The position numbers and the translations under genes were made by a program. From contig JAANBB010000333.1 in assembly GCA_014621425.1 (NCBI GenBank), positions 1 through 45,969 of the forward strand: a stretch of DNA of 45,969 bases, read 5' to 3'. This document shows positions 21,159 to 32,730 of this stretch, piece by piece; the stretch's first letter is position 1, and each line of letters opens with the position of its first letter. The notes beneath the pieces were generated by a model. It saw nothing but the letters and a program-made list of their open reading frames with translations. It was not told where the DNA came from and searched no databases. The DNA is from Cylindrodendrum hubeiense (lineage: Eukaryota > Ascomycota > Sordariomycetes > Hypocreales > Nectriaceae).

Positions 21159-23223
21159 TTAGATCCATTCCTCTTTTATCGCTTCAGGCCCCGCCCGCGA
21201 GCCATTCCGACTATGCGGCGCTCGAGAACTCACAGATGTTTTTGACTTGTGAGAGCTCTTGGACCCAGTGCGGTAATGGCTTATACTCCGGCTTGGTGGG
21301 CTATATACATCAGGGCTGAGAGTCATCACCTCGTCTCTCTCCTCGTCGCGGGTCCCGCGAGCAGGGACTGGGGGAAGCTGCTTGTTGCGCTGCTCCTCGA
21401 TCGCCTCCTCATCTGGGAGAGTAATCACAGTGATTCCCAGCGGGCTTGGTTTCTTGGAGTTCAAGCCCAAAGGGTTCAGTGCCATGGGGGTGTCGGGGCA
21501 GTCAAGATCGTGCACCTTGGCCAGGTCTTCAGGGAAGGTAGAGGTAGGAGGGGGGATATCACCAACGTTAGATAGCCGGAGGCCGATCTGGACGGTGGCT
21601 GAGGACAGCATCGAGGACCCTCTTTGGTGGTGCATTTGCATGGGGTCGTGCATAGCCGGTGGTGCAAGGAGGTTGTCTGTTGAACCCATTGCCATGTCAT
21701 CCAAGGGGGGTGGAGGAGCATAGGTGGTAGTGGGGAGAAGGAAATGGGACTTGGGCATAAGAGGTTCCCCGGCTCCAGGGATCTTGCTGTACCAGCTCTT
21801 TGTGAAAGCCTTCAGCGTTGATTTGGTTGACACCTGAGCAGGCTCGGGTGATTGAGGGAGATTTGTAGGTGGGCAAATGATGCCGAGACTTGGAACATGG
21901 ATGTTGCCACCACTTACGGGGGTCTCAAAACCACGTCCCATGTCTGGCGTCTCAAGAACAATGGTCTCGCCATTATCTGACCTCCGATGTTGTGATGGAG
22001 GGGCCGCAAGAGGCTGGGCAATTTGAAGCCCAAAGTCGAAGTTGCTCGACCCGCCGTCCCAAAAGCCTTTCTCATAGTTTCGGGTTTCCATGCCGTCCCA
22101 GTCACTGCAGCCAATCGTCGAGGTTCTGCTTGACCTGAGGAACAAGTATAGACTGCCTGTCAGGAGGCCTGAGAGATTCACGACGACGGCAGCCACCATG
22201 GATGTCTGCAGTGTTCGATCGCTGTCAGCCTGCCCAAAGGAGAGGCTAAAGAAGAAGGGAATCAGGAGCGCCTTGTATTTTTGTTAGCGGAAGAACAACG
22301 TCTCAGATGTAGTCCAACTACTCACGTTTGTGACAACTGCCACCACCAGAAAGTAGACCATGCGAGAGGCCTCAGTCCTTTCTGCGGGGCCGATGTTGGT
22401 TGCTTTCAGCAGTCTGACGGAGATGATGACTACTTGAATAAACAAGATGGCGACGGCAGCGATGAGGATGCCAAAGCACGCCAGTTTATAATGTTGTAGG
22501 AACCAAAGCAAGCACGCAAAACAAAAGTTTGGGGGTCGCACTGCAAAGGTGACGAGGAAGGTGACCAACAGGCCAACCCCAACTGCCGCGATGCAAATGA
22601 GGGTATTCCATTTCCACCGTGGTTGGAAAGGGCGTCGCTTGAGGGCTCGAAGCGACAGCTCTGAGCCGAAGGCCATTTGCATGTATGGAGTGATGAAGAA
22701 TGCTAGAGCAGGTTAGCCAGCTGAAGGGCAATGTATTCGGGGTCCAGCGTACCTGGGAGCATGAGCTGGGAGGTTTTGGTGCATCCAAGTATCATGAGGG
22801 CCTCCAGTCCCTTGGCTTGGGAAATAGTAAAGACGATCCCCTGGACGGCGATGCCGCACGACAAGGCGAAGGGGAAGAGCTCCGCAGGGCCAATAACTCG
22901 AAGCCAGGATGTCCTGCAGGTGAAGCCATCGTTAGTATTGTAGACAGTAGTGCAGAATGTAGAGCATACCTGGGATTCCACTTTGGATCACATCTCTTTG
23001 CCGTCATCCATGATTTCCAAAAGATGCCCGCGGCTGTGACAAAGGCAGCGAAGGCATTGAAGCTTGCAAGAACGATTATAGACGTTCGAACCGACTCGGC
23101 CGCGGCGAATTTGAGCTCGTTGTCCCAGGCAGAGGTAGTGTTGGTCTCGAAGCGAAAGCCATCCGAGCTGTCCCTTAGCCGGATGTCCTCTGCTCTTTCC
23201 AAGTTCCAGTTGGCGCTGTCCAT
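21159..23223 (-). CDS. Seven-transmembrane receptor-like membrane protein with long C-terminal tail
   Basis: Four exons (23223..22970, 22913..22753, 22702..22326, 22271..21159) with introns of 56, 50 and 54 nt join in frame to give 634 residues. Seven hydrophobic segments lie at about 46-68, 93-115, 122-148, 171-193, 211-234, 251-273 and 288-309. The 45-residue N-terminus is polar, with one possible N-glycosylation site (NTT at 28-30). A basic loop follows helix 3 (LRALKRRPFQPRWKW). The 325-residue tail is Ser/Pro-rich and ends in RSISHYRTGSKSSHKSKTSV-type basic serine clusters, plausible phosphorylation sites. The topology resembles a G-protein-coupled receptor. I recognise no CFEM domain, no retinal lysine context and no named fungal receptor class, so ligand and signalling are unknown. 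A non-receptor membrane protein is the alternative. Exon structure is well supported by frame and splice signals. Confidence 0.82.
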
Positions 23224-24492
23224 TTTGTGGCGTTTGTCGGTGACAAGAGGTATAGAAGATTAGGTGTAAACGATTAAGCTAGGCGTCAAGCCCGAGCAGT
23301 GCCGGCACTGCTTGTTGTCTAGACCATCTAACAAGTAGACATGTCGTGGTGTCTACGTTGAGAGATGGAAGAAGGGGAAGTTGGTCTGCTTGGAGAGTGA
23401 CTGTACGGGAGGTACAGGTTTTGGCTCGAGACACGAAGGGTGACAGCCTCTTGTGTATTAGGCGCCAAGTAACGGAAGAGAAGCAGGTCTCAAACTACAG
23501 GCCAGGTCGTTTGGGGTCAGATTCACAAAGGACAAAGGGGTAAAATAATCAAGTAACGAGAGCAGACAAATGGCGGTCGGTGCAAAAGGCTCCTGGCCCA
23601 GGAATGAGAATCGAAACGAGAGGAGTTGGTGAGGCAGATGCAAAGCAGATGCAAAGGTCTGCTGGACGATGAATGCAGAGGGACGTAGAGCTCTAAATGC
23701 TTCCATCGGCACAGAACCGAGCCGACCAATTCCCAAACGTGTAGAGAGTCTTTAGACCCTGGTTCTGGCTCAACTGCTGGGGCGGACATGGGTTGGCCGT
23801 CTACGATGGTGTTTTGGCGTTTTGCGGGTGAGGGCCGGGACATGCTAGTCACGAGCGATGATACCCTAAAGGCTGCAGCCAGGGTCCTAGACTGGCAGAG
23901 ACACATGGTATCATTGCGCAGTAAGTGCCGCATCTTGCTTGTTGGGGCCAGTAGCTCAGATAGGAATCCCTCCTGTCGTGGGGACGAGAGGGGGGATTCC
24001 AGCAGTCGAACACTGGCGAGTATCCGTCGCATCATTGATTGCAGTATCGATTTGATTGCGGCTTGGAGTCTAGATGATTTCTTATTCTTCATCTCGCATG
24101 AATGTGTGGCTGGCTGTCACTCATGTGATGCAGCGTGTTGGCGATGACAAGGAGGTCTCAGCGCCAGCCTTAATGCGCTATGGACGATCTGAAGGCGAGA
24201 TTGCCATCTTGATGTGTCGCCCAGGGCTCGCGATACGAGTCATTGGCGCAGGGCAGATAAATGCCAGCCAAGGCTGTGCGAGGAAGATCGAGGCCAAAAG
24301 AAAGGCGTGGGAGGCTGGGTAACACTGGCGACAACGGCTGAAGCAGTGCTGGAACAGAGTCGAGTTTCGGGATGTTGGATGGCAGCAGTGGAGGTTGAGA
24401 AAGGCTCCGACGCTAAGCCGGATCCGGGTTGGCGCTGTCCCCTGACAAGCAGCGCTCGCTTGCACGATAAAACAAAGCCCGACAGGGGATGC

Positions 24493-24534
24493 GCCAGGGG
24501 ACTCGCCGCCAGGGGACTCGCCGCCAGGGGACTC
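24493..24534. repeat. Tandem repeat, 15-nt unit GCCAGGGGACTCGCC
   Basis: There are about 2.8 exact copies, followed by a decayed CCAGGGGAA remnant. Confidence 0.9.
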
Positions 24535-24970
24535 ACCTCACCAGGGGAATGCGGCATCACAGCCTGCCATAGAGGCGATTAAAGAAGGGTCTCGATGGTC
24601 GGTCATACGGAACCGTGAGTTGCCGAAACTTGACAGCCAACCGAGATGGTCAAACGCGACCAGGGCCCAAGATATCCTCCTACCTCACCTCACCTACAGC
24701 GTAGTACGCTACCACGCCGCAGCACGCTCCGCAGACTGTACATCCCGCTCGTTACTAAGCCGGGCTATCAATGGCTCGAACGTTCAATGAGGTTATCAAC
24801 ACCGGGCCTCTGTTACCAAACATGGGAATCGCCCAGCATCTGAGAGTCAAGCCCCATTAGCCTGTTTCAACGCCAAGCCTCCCCGCCCGACGGCCCCTAT
24901 CACGGCCTCTGAACGCCCCCCTTTACCAAGGCGGCGCGCCCCTCACGGAGCTGTCAGTGCCTGTCCGGCT

Positions 24971-24995
24971 CTCAGGCCTCTCAGGCCTCTCAGGC
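24971..24995. repeat. Short tandem repeat, 9-nt unit CTCAGGCCT
   Basis: About 2.8 exact copies of CTCAGGCCT sit in non-coding DNA. Confidence 0.8.
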
Positions 24996-27052
24996 TCTCT
25001 CGGTCATATAACCGATCGAACAGAGTCATTCCCTGTCAGATCCGTTACGAGCCGGTGAAGCGAGATCTACCAATCCACAGGCCCAGGCGCGGATACGGCA
25101 GGGCAGTACGCGGGAAGCACTAGGAAGCCGACTGCTACTGGACGGCCATGGTGGACTAGCTAGCACAAAGAGGTCTGGGTGCGCCCAAACACACGGGAAC
25201 CCGACAGCCATGGTTTCGAAGGCTTCAGCCGCAGCGACACTGCGCAAAAGAGTACTGGGTTATACGATGTTCGTCTGAGGCCAACGCCATCTTAGCAACC
25301 AACCACTGAAGGCAAAAAAAAAACACAATGACCACCAGGAATTCTCCGCCACGAACGCATCAACCTTGGCTAAAAGACTGGATGCGATAGGGTTGGCACG
25401 CGATGTCACCCAGAGCCCGGGCCCCAAGCCCCGCGCAATCAACCTGCGACCGGAACAGTGAGTTCTAGATCGACAGCCTAAAAAACCTGCCCTGGGCTAG
25501 TTTGCCGGGTTGCCCGAGCTCTGGGGTAGCACTCTAGAGTGGGAACCCCGCGTGCTGGGACCTCTCTCTCTCTCTTGGACGCCTTCTGTAGGCCTCCTAC
25601 CCTGCGACGAAGAGCATCCCAAACTGGGCCAGGGCTGCTAAGGGCTTTCCCTGACTAAACGTGGCCGTGCACTGATACCAAAGAATAAAGAGACTAAAAT
25701 GACTAAAGTGACTAATAAAGAGGGTTGCAGTAGGTGGAACAGCTAGGCGACGGCTTGCTTTCCGCTTTGCTCGAGCTGCTTGTTTCCAACCAGAACCGAG
25801 AGCGGAGAGAGACCTCAAGGTGGATAACGCGAAACATCATAGACGGACCTCTCCGAGACTCCCATGCAAACCGCCGCCTCTCTCCACTCTCCAGAGCTCT
25901 CTCTTCCATCTCCCTTCGAATGGAACGCTTACACGGCGCTGTTTTGCGCCCTGATGACCGGTGGGAACTGGATTATAGGGATCCTCTGAATTAGTCGCCA
26001 AGCCATGACCAACAGCAATCGTGTAAGAGACACGGGGAGAGAGGGAGCGATCAAAACAGGGCAGAGGCATGTCATTGCGGCTCTGCCCATACTTTTGCTT
26101 GCAGCTACCCTGTACCAAAATGTCAATGACGATGAAGTGACCGGAGACGACACTCCGCGCCGCACATGCTCAACTACACCTATGTACTAAATCTACGTAG
26201 TAAGGTCTTGATGCTGCGATAAATGGGCAGCGAATCGGTTAGCACCGGTGAACCCGCCACTGAAGAACTTGAACTAGCAATGCAACACCAAAAACGGGTA
26301 TAGAAAAGTGATGAACGCATCACAATGTCTTGGATCTTCATTTCCATCATGGAAAACCACATGTAATTCTAGAAATTGCTGCTCTGTTGCCTGCAAGTAC
26401 CGCGTTTCTCTCCACAGTGAGGCTTCACTAACGTCATGACTTTTTTGGACAACCGCCACCAAGTCCCCATTTGGCGATATAACCGCCCATCCATCAGCGC
26501 CATTGCCCGGGAAGTGGAGATTGCCCGTCATCGAGAGCCTCATCCATCCCCGATAACTCGTTCGATCCGGATCTAGCTTACTGCACAGCAATACGAGCAC
26601 GGCATTGAGAAACGTTGACCCGTTCAATGATGTGACCAATGGACTCTTTACAGCCTATTGTGCCCTGAGAGGCAAACGCGCACGCGGTTGTTCCCGCAGC
26701 ACTAAGCTCTGAATGACGTATACTCCACCAGACCAACGCAGCTTCATGATGACGTCAACCAACCATTCATCCCGGTCTCAACCACTTCGATTGTCCTTGA
26801 CAATCCAATCCAATTCATCTAGAGCGGGGATTGATCCACATGTCCTATCGACGGTGATGGAACATATCCTCCGCTCAGAGCATTGTTCCTGCACTTCCTC
26901 CCAAGTCTATGACGCGATGTCGGTGATTCACATGATAGATCCTGAGGGCTGACGCTCGTCAAGGCCGAGGACAATCATCGATCCAAGAGATCTTGATGAT
27001 CGATGACGAAACAAGGCAAGCGGTTCCTGCCTCGCCCGTGAGATCAATCATC

Positions 27053-27060
27053 TATATAAA
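27053..27060 (+). promoter_or_regulatory. TATA box of the Grg1-like gene
   Basis: TATATAAA stands 125 nt before the ATG. A strongly CT/CA-rich, G-poor leader (about 27080-27184) follows. That arrangement is typical of highly expressed, tightly regulated fungal genes. The site is seen directly; use as the core promoter is inferred. Confidence 0.6.
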
Positions 27061-27184
27061 CTGGACTGCGTTCCACTCCAACAACTCTTTTTTCTTCATC
27101 AACCATCACATCTCAACTCTCACTCTTCAATCCAAAACAAACTCTCACCTTTTAAACAACCATCAACCCAAACCAAACCTCACA

Positions 27185-27472
27185 ATGGACTCCGTTAAGC
27201 AAGGCGCCAACTACGTTTCCGAGCAGGTCCAGAAGGCCACCTCGGGTGTCTCCAAGGAGGCCAACAAGGAGGTTGCCAAGGACAGCAACGCCTCCATTGG
27301 CACTCGGTAAGCCATCACTCTTCCCCATTCACTCCGATATCACGGCGTGAAACGCGAATCAAGCTGCTGACACGTGAGATGTAGTGCCTCCGCCGCCAAG
27401 GATGCCGTCGGCGACAAGTCCAAGGAGACTGGCCACGATGCTAAGGCTGAGACCCACAAGCAGGCCATCTAA
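27185..27472 (+). CDS. grg-1: Glucose-repressible small protein, Grg1/CCG-1-like
   Basis: Exon 1 (27185..27306) and exon 2 (27385..27472) with a 78-nt GT-AG intron give a 69-residue protein. The N-terminus MDSVKQGANYVSEQVQKATS and the Lys/Ala/Glu-rich remainder (KEANKEVAKDSNASIG, then AKDAVGDKSKETGHDAKAE) match Neurospora GRG-1/CCG-1 and relatives in other Sordariomycetes, about 70 residues each. The protein is hydrophilic, alanine- and lysine-rich and cysteine-free, resembling LEA-type stress proteins. In Neurospora the gene is induced by glucose depletion and controlled by the circadian clock, and its transcript is very abundant. The molecular function is not established. Codon choice is strongly biased to C-ending and AAG codons, fitting high expression. 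The TATA box and CT-rich leader lie directly upstream. Confidence 0.93.
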
Positions 27473-27750
27473 GCTGTTTCGCAATGGAAAGAGACAAACG
27501 TGTTTCTGATCGGAGGATGATGGGTGAGCTCTTTATATGAGAGCTTGTACAGCCTTGGTTGAGGCCTTGGCATTCAGATACCCTACATAGCTCCTCAATC
27601 AATCAACTCCCAATAACTCATCGCAACATTTTTATCTCGTGCTGTGTCTAGTAGTTCTACAACATCCAATTCCACAACTTACTCAATTTTATGGCGAAGG
27701 AAATGTTCGCGCTAGCCCAAAGTGTGACTGAAGTCCAGTTCGCACTCTCC

Positions 27751-28812
27751 TCACAGGTTCTTTTTGACCTGTCGCTCGTTCAATGCGGCCGATATATCGC
27801 GGACAGAGTACCAGATTACCCAGAGAGGGATCCACACCCACAAAGTGTTAAAGAAGACGAGGTACACCCATAGGTACATAAAGTTACTGGTGTCAAGGTT
27901 GAGGTTGCCAATCAGCCACTCGGGACAGAAAGTCATGAAGCCTAGTCACATCAAATCAGCTCCACTGATGACCCATTACGCGCGTGGATTAAATCAGAGT
28001 CGGCAACTTACCGCCATATATCTCGCATGTGGCCAGGACAATCATCCAGATGCTGGCTTTGGGATCCTTCTTGGCAAGGCAGTAACAGACGTAGACGGCC
28101 AAGGGACCATCGAAGAAAACGGTCAACAGCTCGAGACTAACAACACCCTACTCCCACTTAATTAGCATCGGATGTCTGATACAATGCAACCCAACGAATT
28201 GTATCATGTACGCACCAGATCGACACCCGCCCACCTCTTATCGGCCTTGGCATATACCATCCACAATTGCGCAAAGGGGTCACTTCCCGACTGCGCGCCA
28301 TACAAGCGGTCGCTATACCCCAGGAAGTTGTGCGGCGTCGGAAAGTACCCAGAAAGGTCAAGTCCCTCAATGGGCTGATGAGTGAAGAAGCATTGATACA
28401 GAAAGCTGCCCTCGAGGATGAAGTGGCATAGCGCGTCGGCCAGGTGCCAGATGAAGAGAAACCGCAGGGTACCGGACGCAGTGGGCGGGAGGAATTGGCG
28501 CGATGCGAGGTAGGCTACGAGTACGATGGCGAGCGTCGAGAGGAGCGAAATAATGGTCGTCTGATCGAAAAGGTCGGGCGGGAGAGACGAGACAAACGAG
28601 GAGGACGATGGGGCCATGGAGGCGGCAGCCTCCGCGACGACTTGACTGGCGTCGGCAGCCATTGCGACGGTTCTGGAGAGGATTTGGCCGAGGACGGTTG
28701 CAATTGAAGCGCTCAGGAGACTTTTCGACGCGTTCCAGGTCTTGATGGCCGAGGTGAAGCTCCAGGACAGGCTGACAGGGAGCTGTTGTTGGCGGGCGGT
28801 GTCGGCACTCAT
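27751..28812 (-). CDS. EBP/EXPERA-domain membrane protein (sterol delta8-delta7 isomerase-like)
   Basis: Three exons (28812..28216, 28147..28012, 27941..27751) with 68- and 70-nt introns give 307 residues. The first 80 residues are Ala/Ser-rich and variable. The EXPERA domain follows, with helices near 85-102, 116-140, 200-222, 227-245 and about 268-292. Family signatures are WHLADALCHFILEGSF (H130, E134), YAKADKRW (187-194) and, across the first junction, VSLELLTVFFDGPL; then CEIYGGFMTFCPEW. In EBP the His/Glu residues in these helices line the active site that shifts the sterol delta8 double bond to delta7 in the ER. Fungi normally use the unrelated Erg2 for that step, so this may be an EBP-like paralogue with another substrate. 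The ATG at 28812 (MSADTARQ) was preferred; an in-frame ATG at 28872 would add 20 residues. The NAD kinase gene lies upstream on the same strand. Confidence 0.88.
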
Positions 28813-29040
28813 ACCACGACTGTGGTGGGGTCTTTTAATTAATGAGTCTCGGCATTTCTTTTGCACCCGCATTACACAACTGGTCCCGGCACAATATACA
28901 TACGGTATGCATAAAACAATGCTCCACGTCCTACACTAAACTCAACATAGCCCATAATGCAGGAGCGTCGTGGATGGCGTCGGCATCTGGCGTATAAGGC
29001 ACATAAGGCTGAGTGAGGCCTTCTCCTTGGTGTCCGACTT

Positions 29041-29089
<49 letters not shown>

Positions 29090-29737
29090 GTTGCCTTGTT
29101 TTCAACCTTCACACGTTGCGAGATCAACCATCGTGCCCAATATACTCGAAAATAGTTCCGTGACAGCGTCTCGCTTCACCCTTCACCCAACTGGCGACCC
29201 TCCAGCTTCCGCCTCAAACACCCCCCTACTCTCTCCGCTTCTTCGCCGCAACTATGCCTGGCCTAGGACAACCCCCGACTCCCAGCCAACCTCCGACCCC
29301 CAGTCGGCCTCCGACCCTTCGGCTCCCCCGCCGGGCAACTAAACTGGCCATCGCTTCACGCACTTACAAAGGGCCTCGGAACGAGCTGAGAATAGATCGA
29401 TGCATGACTTGACTGCCGCTACGGATGAATATTGCGTGCCGAGACGATATCCACTCACTCGGGCATCTGGTCGGTGATCTACGAGTGAAGGGTCGCCCAT
29501 CGAAGAGAGTGTAAACAATGATCAATAGTACAGTCCTCAAACTAAACCCAACCCATTTATATAGCCGGTTCTTTCCCGCCCCGTTGACAACATTGCTGCA
29601 ATGAGCAAAAGTCTATGTGTATGATACAGCATGACGTTGATAATCCTCAACCACGACCCAAAACTCGTATATACCGAAGGACCGTCCTATCATAACCCCG
29701 TCCGTCCTGATTTGATCGTCGAAATGGGAGGCATCGT
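28813..29737. other. Intergenic region between the EBP-like and NAD kinase genes
   Basis: Both flanking genes read on minus, so this holds the promoter of the EBP-like gene and the 3' end of the NAD kinase transcript. The main landmark is a CT dinucleotide tract at 29046-29077 (GA on the transcribed strand). No coding frame is supported. Confidence 0.55.
29046..29077. repeat. CT/GA dinucleotide microsatellite
   Basis: About 16 uninterrupted CT units are followed by two CTAT-interrupted remnants. The tract lies about 235 bp upstream of the EBP-like start, where GA tracts commonly act as nucleosome-disfavouring promoter elements; that role here is inference. Confidence 0.92.
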
Positions 29738-31585
29738 TTATTTATCCCACTCCTTGAAGCTCTTTTGCTTCTGCCTCGTATTCCATCCCAGCTTCCCGCT
29801 GATGCTGTTCACCCAGTCCTCACTCCGCCGACCCTCGGCTTGCACCGACGCGAACGGGAATCGGCTCGCGCTGATGGTCACGTAGTCTCCGGGCTTCAGC
29901 TCGACACGTTCCCGGCCGTCGAAGCTCGCCCACGACGCCGTCCGCGCGTCGTACGGCACCCCGACTCGTAGCACAATGGTGTCGGGGAGGACGATGGGGC
30001 GGAAAGAGAGCGTGTGCGCACAGATTGCCGTTACCAGCATGACAGGATTCTCTGGGTGGCAGAGCGAGCCGCCTGCGGCCAGGTTATAGGCCGTTGACCC
30101 TGTTGGTGTTGAGACGCAGATGCCGTCAGCCAGCACCGACGTGAAGTGCTCGTCATCTCCAAACACCTCTGTGTACGACATAGCTAGATAGACCTGTTAG
30201 AATATCGCAACTCCTTTGCTACAATGGGGGTGGAGAGTCTTACTTGGATTGGGGCCTCGGTCTACCACCACCTCGTTCAAAATCTCAAAGGTGCCATCAG
30301 GTCGGTGAGTATGCTCATCCTCTCTCTCCTCGCCAATCAACTCCTCAACGAGATCTCGCTTACGGTGGAGCTCGTCCTCATCGTCTTCCGAATCATGGTC
30401 AATCTCGGGTCTCTTTCGCCGCTGGCTCCTCATGACGGTACCCTCGAATCGCAGTCGCAAGCTGACGGTAACACCCTTAGTGAAGGCCGTGGTGAGAGTG
30501 CTCTGATAGTCCTCAAAGTCGAACTTGGTCAGGAATCCAAGACTGCCCAGCGCAAAACTCAAGACTGGCGGTACTATGCGCTGGAACAACCAACTGGCAT
30601 ATAGCACTGTCCCGTCGCCTCCGAGGGAGATGACAAAGTCGAACATATGTGGTCTTTGGCTGCACATTTCCTCGTCCCAATACCTGAGCCGCTTCCGGAT
30701 GGAGTCGCGTGCCGTGTCGTCTTCGATGACTCCCGACGCCGTGTATCCCTTGCACAGCTCATCGATCAGGCCATTGGCATCAAACTTCTTGTGGGTCTTG
30801 AGCTTATCTTGGACGTATACCGTGTATTTGACCTCTTGGTCGTGGTGAAGCAGCCAGCGCGTCAGCTCTCGTGTCTTAGGTATCAAGTCCTGGTCGTAGA
30901 TCTTGGTAAGGAGAAAGATGGTCTTGACGCGGAAGCGTATACGCATGCTGCTCAACCTGCGACTCAGCTCGCGAACACCCCACGCCATGTCGCTGAGCTG
31001 CTGCTTGGTGAGGAGGCGACTGTGCACATCGTCATAGCCCACTAGGTCCAGCTCCGACATGCTCTTGGTCATCTGCTGTGTCCACGCCTGTTGGTCTGCC
31101 TGGCCGCCCTCTGCATGCTCGAGACTGTCCGGGTCGACAATGGCGCGGTGCTTCTTCTGGGCCGTGTGGTCAATCTTGAAGTCGATGATGGCATCGAGAC
31201 CCCTGTCCCCCAGGTTCTCTGCAGTGACGATATTGGCTGGGTTGGGATACGATGTCGGGCCGAGCGAGTACTCCGAGTCCGCCTCGCTGGCGGAGCTGGC
31301 GGCATCTTTGGCTCGGCGCTGGCTGTCAAGGAACTGGTGGACGAGGCATTCGGTGCGACGGGTCGGGCGTCGGATCAGCGGTGCCTGTATATCGGAGGAC
31401 ACCATAGAGCTCTTGCGGCGGTAGGGGTTGCCGGGATCGAAGACGACCTGCATATAGGTTGAGCTTCAGAAGACAGTTGAAGTGTAGATAGGTGTAGACT
31501 ATACCTCGACCTCTTTGCCATCCTCATCAGAGCTGCCACCCGAGTCGGCGTCAAAGGATATGTGCTTGGCTGTCCTCTCGCCCAT
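29738..31585 (-). CDS. NAD(H) kinase, Utr1-like
   Basis: Three exons (31585..31505, 31447..30244, 30183..29738) with 57- and 60-nt introns give 576 residues. ATG 31585 has good context (GCCATGG). The N-terminal 190 residues are polar and variable, as in fungal cytosolic NAD kinases. The catalytic region has VISLGGDGTVL (G303-G304-D305, the ATP-NAD kinase signature with the catalytic Asp), GSLGFLTKF, ILNEVVVDRGPNP (N418-E419) and ADGICVSTPTGSTAYNLAAGG, the Gly/Thr-rich motif of the NAD site. The enzyme phosphorylates NAD to NADP (Utr1 can also use NADH), supplying NADPH metabolism. A 47-residue highly charged insert (366-412) splits the catalytic domain before the NE motif; such inserts occur in filamentous fungi. 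No mitochondrial targeting sequence is evident, so a cytosolic location is likely. The gene is divergent from the sugar kinase gene. Confidence 0.94.
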
Positions 31586-32730
31586 GGCTGTGCAGGTATA
31601 TGCCAGTCGCTTGCGAGCTGACTGCCACTGTGACTGCTGGGTATATCTCCGGTCGCTGTGTGTGTCGGCGGATGACGTTGCGTGCCAGGGCCTCGATGGC
31701 GGGGCAGAGTGGGGAGATGGAGATGCGTGGTTGCAGACAGAACGCGAGCTATGTGTGCTGAGTGAGTGACGTGACTGGAAATCCGATATCTCACCAATGT
31801 GAGGGATACAATCGCAGGCTTGGTGTCGGCAGATTGAAAACAATCAAGAATAATTATCTCAACCTCAGAGGTGCTTCTTGGAGCGTGGAAGAGCTTTGCT
31901 TTACCTCGCGATACTCGCCGAGCTTAGCATGGTTCCATCCTTGGGCCAAGTGGGGGGGGGGAAGGTCGGGTTTCTCAAAGCTCGCTAATAAGTACTATGA
32001 CACCATCTATTTTTATCATCACTGAGGAGCGCAAATGAAGGTAGATGAAAGAATGTCGACTAAATATCTTTAAAATTCGAACAACCCGCCTTCTGTGCCT
32101 TGGGCAATTTTATTTAAATCTGTCTATTTTTTTTGGCTGTGTTTGGGTGTAGGTAACTATATTCAAACTGAGGTTCCTGTCATCCTACTGTTATGTGACA
32201 ACGCAGTGAGAAGAAGAATGAAGGAGAGCCGCAAATAAAAGGTCTCAACACGTTGACGGTCACGACCACAACTGTCACAATCAAATATTTCCATCATACC
32301 ATTAGACTCCAAGCAGTACCTAGCCTCACGGGTATTTATTTCCCTGGCTTCTAATCGCGATGCACCATACAAGGGAGTCTCAGCCTGGATTGGTCCTCTT
32401 TACAGACCCTTACCCTATACCAGCTCTTCACACCCTCGCCGGCAGGAACATCGCGGATACATGTTTGGATTACCACACAACGCATGTGAAGAAGGGTTAG
32501 AGCTGTAACATATGCTCTGAATATCTACATGTCCATCATCACACCGTGGAAGAGCTGTCAAAACGAGAGCACCATCCACGGGCTTCAATGTACACGGCGA
32601 AATGAATCCCCGGTTGCGGATTTGTCTCTTAGGCATTAACTGACTCTCCGCAGCGAAGATATTCTTAACAGTCACAACTACGATACGACGACACCGACGA
32701 GAACTAGGTGCTTGATTATAGAAAGCCACA
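31586..32730. promoter_or_regulatory. Divergent intergenic promoter region (NAD kinase / PfkB kinase)
   Basis: This lies between the ATGs of the NAD kinase (minus) and the sugar kinase (plus). A 10-nt G run lies at 31952-31961 and the 32.0-32.2 kb part is AT-rich. A few short frames are present without recognisable content. Confidence 0.5.

Larger units (their letters stand above)
23224..27052. other. Long intergenic region upstream of the Grg1-like gene
   Basis: This 3.8-kb block lies between the 5' ends of the seven-helix gene (minus) and the Grg1-like gene (plus), so it serves as a promoter for both. Frames at 23523-24092 and 26274-26639 on minus carry no recognisable motif. Two small tandem arrays lie at 24493 and 24971. 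The 26.2-27.0 kb part is AT-richer and probably belongs to the Grg1-like promoter. Confidence 0.5.

Noticed and set aside
23523..24092. 189-codon minus-strand frame upstream of the seven-helix gene
   Set aside because: It has no recognisable domain and lies in the promoter of the adjacent gene.
28813..28872. In-frame N-terminal extension of the EBP-like gene to ATG 28872
   Set aside because: The added 20 residues show no targeting signal and both ATGs have similar context; the downstream start was chosen, with moderate certainty.
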